64,000 bases of DNA from Corythucha ciliata (taxonomy: Eukaryota; Arthropoda; Insecta; Hemiptera; Tingidae), in contig CM075940.1 in assembly GCA_038030265.1 (NCBI GenBank), forward strand, positions 930,001 to 994,000, written 5' to 3'. The notes under the pieces were generated by a model that worked only from the letters and a program-made list of their open reading frames with translations, searched no databases and had not been told where the DNA came from. A program made the position numbers and the translations under genes. Positions 41,542 to 50,694 of this stretch are shown here, piece by piece. Each line of letters opens with the position of its first letter. Position 1 is the first letter of the stretch.

Positions 41542-43077
41542 ATGTACCGTGAATTGGAGTTTGTAGGTAGCTCTTCTAGTGACTCAGTTCTGTTCAGTAT
41601 TGACATCATGGGTGATCGAGTCGTGCGTTGTGAAACGAATAAAGGTGTGCCGTGCCTTATTATTGACGGTTTCAAATTTCGCAAGTTCAGTGAATTGAGG
41701 GACGGAACAGTTTTTAAATGGAGATGTACGGCTAGGAACTGTGCTGCGAAAATATATAGCAAAGTGGACTTCACATTACTTCCTGAACAGAATGGCGAGG
41801 GTCCTGTTCATAATCATTTAGGGCTCAGTGCTCGCGAAATAGAAAGGCATATTTTGAGAAATCAGTGTAAAAAATCAGCCATCGAAACAGTTAATGAGAG
41901 GCCATCAAAAATACTTCGGAGGGAGTTGGTTTCCGTTGAAAACACTACCTACTTGCAGAAGCCAGACCTTCTTTCCATCAAACACTCTATGTACAGAGAA
42001 AAGAGAAAAACGTACCCTGCCCACCCGAAATCATTAGAGGAAGCGCTTCATCGTTTAAACAGCGAGGCACATCAGACCGATGCAGGTGAGCGATTCGTGC
42101 ATGTAGACGTTGCCAACAAAATTGTGATGTTAACTACGACCCGGAACCTGAATTTCTTATGCTCTCAAGATGCGCTGTTAGCTGATGGCACTTTCTACGC
42201 AGCACCTCAGTATTTCAGTCAACTGTATACCATTCATGCATACTCGAACGGCTCATTTTTTCCCTTGGTGTTTTCTTTTTTAAGCAACAAAACAATCGCG
42301 TGTTACGAACTGATGTGGAAGTTCTTACGTGAGTTGTGTGCCTCAAATAATTTACAGTTGTACCCTACTCATTGCATTTTTGATTTCGAAGTGTCTGCAC
42401 ACACCGGTTTTACAAACGTATTCCCACTTTCTTCCGTCAGCTGCTGCTGTTTCCATTTGGGGCAGTCGTTTTTCAGAAAAATAACAAGTCTCGGACTCAA
42501 GGGCGTGTACGTAAATAAAATGGATGGCAAGGGACGAAAGAGGAAACGAAATGAAATCGATGACGAAGGAGACGATCCAGAGAAGAGGGCGTATTTAAAA
42601 ATGTTTTTCGGGTTGCCATATTTACCACCTGAAGATGTGGAGGAGGGATTTCTCGATCTACTTCAAATAGTTCCAGCAGATGAGAGGATCGGAAAATTCG
42701 TGGAATACGTTGCTGAAAATTACGTAGGACCGAAGAGCCGTTTTCCGCCTCTAAAATGGGCTACACCACCCACATCTGAACTCCGAACTACTAATGGGCC
42801 TGAATCCTTCCATAAGCACCTGAAGGGTCAATTTCATTCACCTCATCCTTCCGTCTATGTTGTCATTCGCACCTTGAAACTCCTTCAAGCTGAGACTAAT
42901 GTGAGTCTTAACACACCCTTTCACAAGAAGAAAACAAATAAGGAGCAACGTCAAAAAGAAAAGCACGTACTACAGTGCTTGGACAACTACCACAAAGGAA
43001 TTTACTGCAGGCTAGATTTTCTCAAAAATGTGACCCTTTTCCACGAAATGCCAGTAATTGATCCCCATCCACTGTAA
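41542..43077 (+). CDS. MULE transposase with FLYWCH zinc finger
   Basis: 511 codons from the ATG at 41542; an alternative start is MGDRVV at 41608, just before the finger. The FLYWCH finger spans about residues 25-95 (KFRKFSELRDGTVFKWRC...C...HNH). The MULE DDE core follows: LLADGTFYAAPQYF (Asp, about residue 215), CIFDFEVSAHTGF (Asp), a CCCFHLGQSFF Cys/His block, and ELRTTNGPESFHKHL (Glu). A basic patch (KGRKRKRNE) between them may be a nuclear signal. There are no stops or frameshifts. It would cut the element out and insert it with 8-9-bp duplications. Best candidate in the window for an active DNA transposase. Confidence 0.85.
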   Translation: MYRELEFVGSSSSDSVLFSIDIMGDRVVRCETNKGVPCLIIDGFKFRKFSELRDGTVFKWRCTARNCAAKIYSKVDFTLLPEQNGEGPVHNHLGLSAREIERHILRNQCKKSAIETVNERPSKILRRELVSVENTTYLQKPDLLSIKHSMYREKRKTYPAHPKSLEEALHRLNSEAHQTDAGERFVHVDVANKIVMLTTTRNLNFLCSQDALLADGTFYAAPQYFSQLYTIHAYSNGSFFPLVFSFLSNKTIACYELMWKFLRELCASNNLQLYPTHCIFDFEVSAHTGFTNVFPLSSVSCCCFHLGQSFFRKITSLGLKGVYVNKMDGKGRKRKRNEIDDEGDDPEKRAYLKMFFGLPYLPPEDVEEGFLDLLQIVPADERIGKFVEYVAENYVGPKSRFPPLKWATPPTSELRTTNGPESFHKHLKGQFHSPHPSVYVVIRTLKLLQAETNVSLNTPFHKKKTNKEQRQKEKHVLQCLDNYHKGIYCRLDFLKNVTLFHEMPVIDPHPL

Positions 43078-43181
43078 CCAAATATTGAAATCCAATTATT
43101 GAAATGGAATTATTCTGACGTATCTAATAAATGATGATTACTATTTATAACTAGGTATCATGATTACTATTCATTGAACCC

Positions 43182-43298
43182 CGGCGCTTTTAATACAATA
43201 TCTTTTATCACCCGGCGCTTTCGCAACAACTTTCAGCGGCGCTTATACAACAAGAAAAATCGGCGCTTTCGCCACACTTTTCAACAGCATCGGCGCTT
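43182..43298 (-). promoter_or_regulatory. AAGCGCCG motif array, MULE right end (5 copies)
   Basis: The inverse octamer CGGCGCTT at 43182, 43213, 43237, 43261 and 43291, spaced 31, 24, 24 and 30 bp. Mirror image of the left-end array. Confidence 0.8.
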
Positions 43299-43311
43299 GT
43301 GGCCACCACCC

Positions 43312-44003
43312 GCTGCAACAGCACAGTTATCCCATATCCAGGCATCATGGGTCGAACCTTGCCAATGACTCACTATGTTCATAATTCTCATATTTGCATC
43401 ACATATTACTTGAGCATTAATTGAGATAAACCCTTTTCTGTTTCGGTAAAGCTCCGCATCTTCTCCAGGCGGACATAATATTGGAATATGGGAACAATCA
43501 ATTGCTCCGATCACGTTGGGGAATCCACCTATCATGTAAAACTGCTGTTTTTTTTCAGCGTATTCTGGTAGGCTAGAAGGCATGGTGACATACTGTTCTT
43601 TGACAGCAATGAGAGCTCGTACCAACTTATGAAACGCTCTTCCGACAGTAGTCCGATGGACGTTAATGAGATCACCTGCGACAATTTGGAAGGTTCCACT
43701 TCGGAAAATTCTCAACCCACCAAGAACTTGAAGCATCGATGAAAGTGCAGAGTTCCTTTGTGTTCCGTGTTGCATGAATGGACGTAGGATTCTCTCCATC
43801 GCATAAATAGACTCTTTCTTGAAACCAAATCGTTCCCTAAACTCGTCATCTCCATTTTGCACCGGGGTTTTCCTTTCTCGAATAACTCGCCGAAGGCGTA
43901 CGATTTCTTCATCATCTTCTCGAACTTCTAACCACGGATCACACGCAAAGTCAAAATAGTCCAAATAGTCCATTTTGGGGGAAAATATCGCAAGCGGAAG
44001 CAA
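43312..44003 (-). pseudogene. HARBI1-like transposase, N-terminal part (split gene)
   Basis: The likely start is MDYLDYFDF at about 43973. The frame shows the helical N-terminus (FRERFGFKKESIYAMERIL), LQVLGGLRIFRSGTFQ, VHRTTVGRAFHKLV, 'FPNVIGAIDCSHIPI' (first catalytic Asp) and 'VICDANMRIMNIVSHWQGSTHDAWIWDNC' (second Asp). It is then cut by the MULE at 43311. With one copy of the 8-bp duplication removed, this frame runs straight into the part at 41293-40886, so the gene was intact at the moment of insertion. It cuts and joins Harbinger ends in the family. Confidence 0.85.
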
Positions 44004-44256
44004 AAAACAGTAAACACGAGAGCAACACAGCGCGTGAAAATATGTCAGGTTGATACAGAAAACGGCACTCCTGACAATACCCCTGCTGCCTAGTAGGAGT
44101 AAATTTTGTTAGCATACGCTCCAACATAAGCTCCAACCATGAGAGTAATTTTCTGGTGCACTTCATTGCATTATACTCCTGGAGTAAAGATGAAATTTAC
44201 TCTTCAACTAAGTTAAGGATTAATTTACTCCAGAAGAAAAATACTCTTTTACTGGA

Positions 44257-44377
44257 GCTCGCAAATTTTCACGTTTACTCCAGGACTCAAGTTATACTCT
44301 CAACAGCTTTCGGAGTAAAGGCTTTCGTGCACGCCACCCTTAGAGTAAATATACCTAGAGAGATAATTGCGCTTTGC
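44257..44377. repeat. right TIR of the Harbinger element
   Basis: 121 bp, an exact inverse match of 40561-40681. Inside it, at about 44170-44255, further TTTACTCC-like motifs continue. Confidence 0.9.
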
Positions 44378-44552
44378 ACCTCGTCTTCCATAGAAGATGA
44401 AGATGACCGCACTAATATTTAGGCACGTGTCATTGACGTACGAAGGGTGTCTTGGTCAGCCAGGAATAGGATACGATGAGGTGCTCATAGATCAAAGTTA
44501 TGGTACGTGTACTTCTTCTGACCCTGTCACATTGCTTGTGATGCAAAAGAGC
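44378..44552. other. no gene recognised
   Basis: A short acidic frame near 44390 (SSIEDEDDR) is not recognisable. No structure was seen. Confidence 0.3.
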
Positions 44553-45125
44553 TTACCCCATGTCACATATCCAAGTATATTTGGAAACCAAGCCTGAGAG
44601 AATGATTTCGAAGTTTGGAGCTATAAGGATTTCTTTATATTGGCTCCAGTCAATGCGGTTGGGATTAAAGACTAGTGGAATGCCTGCCACGTGGGGTGGG
44701 TTGCTTTGAATCCTTAGTAGAACAGGAAGATGATCTGAGTTGAGTTCATGGACAACTTGAGGAGCATGGCACATTAGATCCTTGTTGGGCGAAATAAAAA
44801 AATCAAGAATTTCTGGAGAGTGGAGAGGATTATCCGGATAATGAGTGGCTTCATAGGGGTGCAATACTTCGAGCTGTTGGGTATGTATTACTGGTAGGTT
44901 ATAGCCACGTGGATTCGACGTTAAGGATCCCCATCTTGGATCCTTCACGTTATAGTCTTCTCCTAGTATGAAATTTGGTCCCGCATTTCGTAATATTGAA
45001 TGGAAGCCGTCTTGATCGATTGTGTTTTCGGGAGCAGAGCAAAAGGCACCAAGTCGGTAAGGTCTCCCAAAGATTTCAATAGCCGAAGTTTCAGAGATGG
45101 CGACGGAGCGATCTCCTCTTCTAGT
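44553..45125 (-). pseudogene. LINE AP-endonuclease fragment
   Basis: In two minus frames (about 45125-44960 and 44948-44553): 'EIFGRPYRLGAFCSAPEN', then 'ILGEDYNVKDPRWGSLTSNPRG' (the metal-binding G-D-N block with Glu/Tyr changes), 'ATHYPDNPLHSPEILDFFIS' and 'ELNSDHLPVLL' (the catalytic SDH motif). This is the second half of a Jockey-type endonuclease domain. The N-terminal catalytic Glu and the RT are missing. One frameshift near 44955. Confidence 0.75.
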
Positions 45126-45159
45126 AAAGCTTGAAAGCTAGCATGCACATGCACCTCAA

Positions 45160-46287
45160 AAAAAAAAAAGAATCACGATTATTTTTCTCTTAGATTTATT
45201 CTTCTGAATAATCGCTAACCCCCCTCTCTTTAGTTTGTTTTTTTTTGTTTTTGTTTTTTTTTTTTGTTTTGTTTTTTTTTTTTAAATGAAAGTCCAGAAT
45301 CGCTCTGCCCTCTTAACAACGAATACTAAAAGCTTTCATAAAAATAGATGACTTTTGGAAATATTAACAGTTTTCCCCCCCAGCCGCAAAAATAAATAAA
45401 GTAAAAATTAAAAGACGGACAACTGAATAAATAAATTGAAACAAAAAAAAATTCGGTGACGGAAACTCTCTACGACTAGTTTGCCGTCTCAAAGTATCAC
45501 AGATCGTTCTCGCGCTTTTTAAATCTTCGCGTTCAGATTCACCGGAACGATAATTAAATCTAGGACTTATCCGTCTTGCTTGCAGGGAGCCTTCAAGTCC
45601 TCCACTTCCGTCGGGCGACGAATCTCCGAAAACTCAGCGACAATCAGATCAATAATTCTCACGAGCGTTCGAGTGAAAGAGACAAAGTAGAAGCGCCGCT
45701 TAGCCAGTACCAAAAAACAACACCGCCCTAGAATTTCACAAATTACTTGTCAGAAAGAACGACGGCAAAAACTCCTCATGCACACGACAACCGCATCCTT
45801 TTTTTTTTTGTTTTGTTTTTACGTTTCAATTCGCTCAACGGAGCAGACGGTGAAAATCAAATTTAGCGTGGATCCGCTTCGACGGCTCTAATGTTCAATC
45901 CAAAAATTCGACGTAAATGTGACCAACACAATTCAAGAGCCGTGCAATAAATAAAAAATCGGGAACTGGTCTCCGAGGGGAAATTCAACTCGAATATTGT
46001 CCTTTTTAAACACAGGCGGAAGAACAAAAGACTTTGAAAATTAACTACTGGAAATAAAACCAGACCCCTCGCCGTTTTCCCTGAGCGACTCAATCACCAG
46101 ACTTTCTTCTCTCCTATATTCCGCTTAATCCTCCTGTTCTAGGCGAGTCTCAAAAATCCCACCAATCACACGCCAGTATTTAAATTCTTACCATAAAAGG
46201 AGATTGTAAGCACGGTCTATTCGCCCTTAATGAGTTAATGCCCACGCATTCTAACGTCTCTCCGTATTACATTTTTCTCCGTTGGCT

Positions 46288-46337
<50 letters not shown>

Positions 46338-46922
46338 GCCGTTCACTAATATTTGTTTTTTATTAATTGGAACGCTACAAGTGCATGTAAGAGACTGCTG
46401 TCTGGGCCGTAGAAGCATCTATAAGAGTCGCTGGAGCTCGACGTCGTACCCAACACGTGGGTCAATTCGGCAACAGCGATTTTTTATCCTTGTGAACGCA
46501 TGAATAAAATAAGATCACTTGCTAAAAACTGTGCCCCACCGGAGCCCGATTGGGATGACCTACCAGCCCGATTGATAATTAAAAACATAGGAGAGTCACA
46601 GTAGTCTAATATAAATCTATTCTATCTGAAAATGTACAGAAATTTTCCCTCTCCCAGTAATCAACTTTTTTTACGCATTAATGTGATAGTATTAGCTTTT
46701 GCCAGCTTCCCTTAGATGTTCGAAAAAGAGGAGGTGCTCGAGCGGGGCCGTCGAGATCCTCTCCACTAAAGTTACGTCACACTAAGCGCCGGTGTCTCCT
46801 CTGCTAGTTCATCGCTGCCTTCGTACAGTTCAACAGTTCCATTTCATCCATTACTCCCGTCCACTCGTTCGAGTTAACATCTCCTCGATTAAAGTTTTGT
46901 TTTTATTCGCTTTCAGTGACTA
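45160..46922. other. no gene recognised; homopolymer-rich
   Basis: Contains a T/G-rich tract (45236-45284) and a T45 run (46289-46333). Open frames across it are homopolymer artefacts or unrecognised. The 46740-46920 part, before the THAP frame, could be promoter/5' UTR of that pseudogene but has no clear element. Confidence 0.35.
46289..46333. repeat. T45 homopolymer
   Basis: 45 consecutive T, 630 bp before the THAP pseudogene. Could be an A-tail of a minus-strand retro-insertion or a slippage tract. Confidence 0.9.
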
Positions 46923-46964
46923 TTGCACGAGTGCCGTTCAAAATTGAGAAAGGAAAATAAAAAG

Positions 46965-47309
46965 ATGCCTTCTAGCTGCTGCGTGCCATGTTGTACCAGC
47001 AACTATGAAAATAAGGAAAGAGTTTCTGTTTTTCAATTCCTTAAAGTTCCTTCCATGCGGAACAAATGGATTCGATCAATCAATCGCGATAATTTTGAGC
47101 TAGAAGTGTTGTGTGTATCGAAGCACTTTGAAGAAATGTTCATAGTTCGATCAGATTCTATGACAAGGTCTGACAGAACTGTTTTAACTACTCCCCGAAC
47201 GAAATTGAAGTTGACCGAAGATGCTTTTCCTTCTATTTTTTAAAATCAACCGTCTTACTTGAACAGGAGCTTGCCGATTAGCGGACTGAGCCTGACACGA
47301 CCGAAGAAG

Positions 47310-47366
<57 letters not shown>

Positions 47367-47934
47367 GAACTTGGACAACTAAAAACCGTTCAAGAACCTG
47401 TAAATCTTGATATAATTTCGGATTTTGATGATTTAAAAATGAATTTCTCGAAAAAGTTGACTGTAAAGCCTTTTACTTCTTTTGCTGAACGCGAAAATTT
47501 TGTTTTATTTTCTATATTTTAAAGATAGTCCCCAGATTGAAAATTCGTTAGTAATTTTCGAAGACTTGACGTTCGTGGCGACGAAAAAAAATATAGTAAT
47601 TAACGACACCCCAAGGGTCAAAAATCTATCAACTCAAAAAAATATTTGTAGCTGGGCAACACTAGCAAATTTGTTGTTATTTCTTGGTGAGGATAAGACC
47701 CCACCAAGAAACGAAGTCGAGCACGCTAAAATTTTGATTGAAAACGCATGTCTTCTTATTGACAAAACCATCGATATTATTGCGTCATCACCGGGGGGCC
47801 AGTTAGAGTTGCCGGGATTCTTCCGCGGGTTCCGTCTCACCCCGCAAGAGAATCTCACTAGGCGGGAACTAGAGCTAGTTAGAGTGAGCGGGTTGAGACC
47901 TCGATCTGCGGGTGAGATGTTGAGTCATAGATAA
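46965..47934 (+). pseudogene. THAP-domain protein (broken; interrupted by an A56 run)
   Basis: ATG at 46965 opens MPSSCCVPCC...: a THAP C2CH finger with C-x(2-4)-C, a central Trp (KWIRSI), C-x2-H (CVSKHF) and the terminal DAFPSIF, close to the A-V-P-x-I-F signature. A TAA follows at 47241. Another frame continues with an acidic stretch (EPDTTEEE), a second stop, then an A56 run (47310-47365) coding poly-Lys, and a helical region to 47520 and, after a frameshift, to about 47790. The tail to 47934 looks unrelated. The C-terminus could derive from a P-element-like or other THAP protein; I cannot assign it. Confidence 0.6.
47310..47365. repeat. A56 homopolymer inside the THAP pseudogene
   Basis: 56 consecutive A, in frame as poly-Lys. 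Exact length is unreliable in any assembly. Confidence 0.9.
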
Positions 47935-48072
47935 AGGAAGTATACTATAGATGGGAAACTAGCGGTGGTGGGGGTAAGACAGTCTTTTGCGCTCCCTGGC
48001 GTAAAGCCGCCCAACTATTTTCACCGAAATCGCCGGTAGATAGCGGTAGTTTTTCTCTTTCACGTACTTTAT

Positions 48073-48211
48073 TAATAGGTCTGTTCCAGTGAGGTGTTGG
48101 GAAAATATTCGGAGTAGATTTGCTATAGGACCAGCCAATATTTTATTGGCTGGCCCCATGGAAAATTTGCTCCAAACATGTTTCCAAACACCTTACTGGA
48201 ACAGACTAATA
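48073..48211. mobile_element. 129-bp near-palindromic hairpin MITE
   Basis: Element 48078-48206 with arms of about 62 bp: GTCTGTTCCAGT at the left end and its inverse at the right, similar throughout to the central CCAGCCAATA. Flanked by TAATA on both sides (48073-48077, 48207-48211). An RNA copy would fold into an almost complete hairpin. No coding capacity. Confidence 0.8.
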
Positions 48212-49480
48212 TTCCTATTGGTTCAAAAAGAAAAAACTGATCCAATATTTATGGTTGTTATTTTATTGACAAAGTTTCACAAATAGGAGTATTCATGAAC
48301 AATGCTAAACCTTGTATTTTTGTTATTATACTACAATCCGAACAGATGGGTGCAGTTCACAGATCCATTAGACTTTTATCCCCAATGCTCTCCAACCACT
48401 TCCGAGCCAAATCACGATTGGAGGGCAAGTAATGTTGGGGCAACGTTCTGTCCTCACAGCCGGGTACACAGCACTTGTGCACCAGGCGTTGTTACTATGT
48501 GTGGATGTAGGAACAAGGCTTCAAAGGAAAATATATTCCTGAATAACTCAGAAATACCTGTAAGGTAGGAACAGAGGTTCGTTCTTAAAACGCTTGAAAA
48601 GTAAAAAAAGGAATGCGTTCTGGAAGAGAACAACAAAAAAAAGTCAAGGCGAGGGAGAAGTTCGGAAAATAACGGTTGAAATATAGACAGGAAAAAAGGC
48701 AGGAATGAAAGAGAAAAACGAAAAAACAAGGATTTGAACAAAGGAACCAAAACAACTAACCATGCACGAGGCACAGAGCACACTGAAAGGCTCTGACCGA
48801 CGAGGGTTTCTAAGCGCTAGGTTCATGAGCGGCTGGCCTTCTAACTAAATTTCGAAAAGGTAGCGCCCCAAGCGTAAAGCCGACTAAAAACTCTGTCTCA
48901 ATTATGAACAATAGAGTTTCCACCCCATGTGTTGAGTCTCTCTCGCGGTATCCAAGGGCCGGTTCCCGTCAAACTTCAGTTTGTCATCATACTGTTTTCA
49001 ATAGTGAAGGTTATGCTTGATTTTTTTGTGAAGTTTCCGGCCGCGTACGTGATTGTTTGAAAGGTAAGTTTTGAATTCATGAAATTAATATTAGGAAAAA
49101 TATCAATCGAGGCTGAATGAGATAAGCGCCGCTTTGTGCAATATAAAAAAACATGCCATCATACAGATTCATGAGCTGAGACCATGTGTCGCTTGTTAGT
49201 TTTAATGCACGTCACTTACCGGCTGCTTTTGCTTGATTTACAATACGTTCAAGTTTACTTAAATTCGTTTTAGGAACGTTTTATTTGGTCGAAGAGGTTC
49301 GTTGGCTCATCTACGTGTCGAGCGCATCATGGTATTATTGCTATAATAGTGCACGCATTTTATTTTCTTCCTGCGATGCGGAGTGCTCACTGTGCTGCGT
49401 GCTCCCTATGCATGAAGGCTTTTGTGAAATTATGAATAATTCGAAATTTTCAATTCATCAAAACTAATCTGCGTATTAAT
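48212..49480. other. no gene recognised
   Basis: No domains recognised on either strand. A purine-rich stretch at 48590-48780 gives Arg/Phe-rich frames that look non-coding. Confidence 0.35.
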
Positions 49481-49493
49481 TGTGTATATTCAG

Positions 49494-49805
49494 GAGCGAG
49501 TGCCTAAGAGAGCGATTAAAAAAAAAGTTACAAGGGAGCAAAAAGAGCTGTTGGTGGACTTCCTAGTCGGACATCCACAAATGGTCTCAGGAAAATTTAC
49601 CCCTGAATTTACTTCCCATCACTGCCGGGAGAAGTGGGTCGAGTTGGGGAACCTGCTCGATCTCGATAGCTGCCCTGCTGGTCTCAAGGATAAGTCTGTT
49701 AATTATTTAGACGTGGTCAGATATGAAAAGGGTAGTCAAGGAGAAGGCCGCCAGAATAAGGAAGTACTCTTCTGGCTCTACTCTTGTAGAATGGCCATGA
49801 GTTAA
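49494..49805 (+). pseudogene. Myb/SANT-like DNA-binding exon (Harbinger-associated type)
   Basis: The reading frame opens at a good splice acceptor (TGTGTATATTCAG, ending about 49491) and encodes 'KKKVTREQKELLVDFLVGHPQMVSGKFTPEF...CREKWVELGNLLDLDSCPAGLKD', the three-helix Myb/SANT-like fold common to Harbinger accessory proteins and some host regulators. It ends in a stop at 49803. There is no ATG inside the exon start, so an upstream exon is needed. Could be a Harbinger relic or the first domain of a host protein; no transposase is adjacent. Confidence 0.55.
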
Positions 49806-50370
49806 GTAAAAATCGCAGTTTAATTTGAATAAGAGTGTGGCTACCGAATTTAAAAATAACGAGTCAAGGTTCATGGCATTAATTCCTCGAAGAGCAGTGA
49901 CGAAGGGTACCTAGCATTTTTGTTTTCAAAATAATTTTCAATCCTGTTTTCTGCGCTACTTTCACTTTATCGGTCGACACAGCCATAGGCCAGTATCGAT
50001 TGACAAATGGAGAAATATACAATCCTAAGCTCTCTGGTCTAAATTATTTCAAAGTTATTTGAGTTTATAAAAAGTTTCCTAGCCTTACATAATAATTGTT
50101 CAATATGTACATCTAAACCTGAATACATGGAATCTAAACCTGGTCTCTCACAAGGTCCCAGATCAATTTCAAGCGTACTATTTAGTCAGTTTTGAGTTAA
50201 GAGCCGATCTACTATTTAGGAATAATTGAACCAACTTAGTTTAGTCAATGTTAGTGGACAACAAACTCATATCAAACAACTCGATTTACATCAAAACACT
50301 TTACTCTATGGAGTGTAAATAACCAATAACCAGCTAATAGGTGTAATCACCTACTTGCTTTTTTTATGAA
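49806..50370. other. no gene recognised
   Basis: AT-rich sequence without recognisable genes, leading to the repeated flank of the provirus. Confidence 0.35.
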
Positions 50371-50434
50371 CAAATTTGGTTGCCCTAAGTCAAAAATTGC
50401 GACCGTGATCGTGCTAAGAGAGGGGATATATATA
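50371..50434. repeat. flanking direct repeat, copy 1 (provirus target)
   Basis: A 47-bp block beginning CAAATTTGGTTGCCCTAAGT is exactly repeated at 56559-56605. Both are followed within 20 bp by a GAGGGG(T)-ATATATATA tract. The provirus inserted in the TATA tract following copy 1. Without the provirus the two copies are about 239 bp apart. Confidence 0.85.
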
Positions 50435-50683
50435 AGATAAGTGATAACTCCGGAAAATTTAGTTTTTAAAAAAAAAAACTTTATTTCACAAGAATACTTT
50501 TCACTTTAATTACAGAAAAACCCGATTAAAATACGAAGTGGTACGCTTAGATGTCTGCCCAAGACTGATTTCCCATCGTTTCCTTTTCTCACAGCTTTCC
50601 TTCCCCCCACTTAATTCTAGAATTAAATCTATCTTACTTTGCTATTTAATAACGCTAGATCAATGATTTTAACATACGTAACT
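50435..50683 (-). repeat. 3' LTR of the provirus
   Basis: On minus it starts AGTTACGTATG and ends CTTATCT. It has one difference from 56131-56379 (an A/C change near 50520). The AGTTA start is common among errantiviruses. Flanked by TATA at 50431-50434. Confidence 0.9.
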
Positions 50684-50694
50684 CCTCCACCCTT
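50684..50694 (-). other. polypurine tract
   Basis: AAGGGTGGAGG on minus, immediately before the 3' LTR: the standard plus-strand primer position. Confidence 0.75.

Larger units (their letters stand above)
41294..43311. mobile_element. MULE (Mutator-like) element with FLYWCH transposase
   Basis: A 2018-bp element flanked by the 8-bp duplication GCTGCAAC (41286-41293 and 43312-43319). Ends are short and imperfect: CGGTGG... on the left and GGGTGG... (inverse) on the right, with AAGCGCCG aligned at bases 14-21 of both. Nine AAGCGCCG octamers cluster at the ends. It carries one intact-looking transposase on plus. It is inserted in the Harbinger transposase between codons for AV and AAR. Probably young. 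Confidence 0.9.
40561..44377. mobile_element. PIF/Harbinger element with 121-bp perfect TIRs, split by a MULE
   Basis: 40561-40681 and 44257-44377 are exact inverted copies by eye over 121 bp (starting GCAAAGCGCAATTATC). TTTACTCC/GGAGTAAA motifs recur within the repeats and for about 100 bp inside the right end. The transposase lies on minus (44003-43312 and 41293-40886), interrupted by the element at 41294-43311. No target duplication is obvious. Without the MULE the element is about 1.8 kb. Identical ends and an open transposase frame suggest recent activity. Confidence 0.9.

Noticed and set aside
47259..47522. Poly-Lys protein
   Set aside because: Lys run is the A56 homopolymer; the frame is only part of a broken THAP gene.
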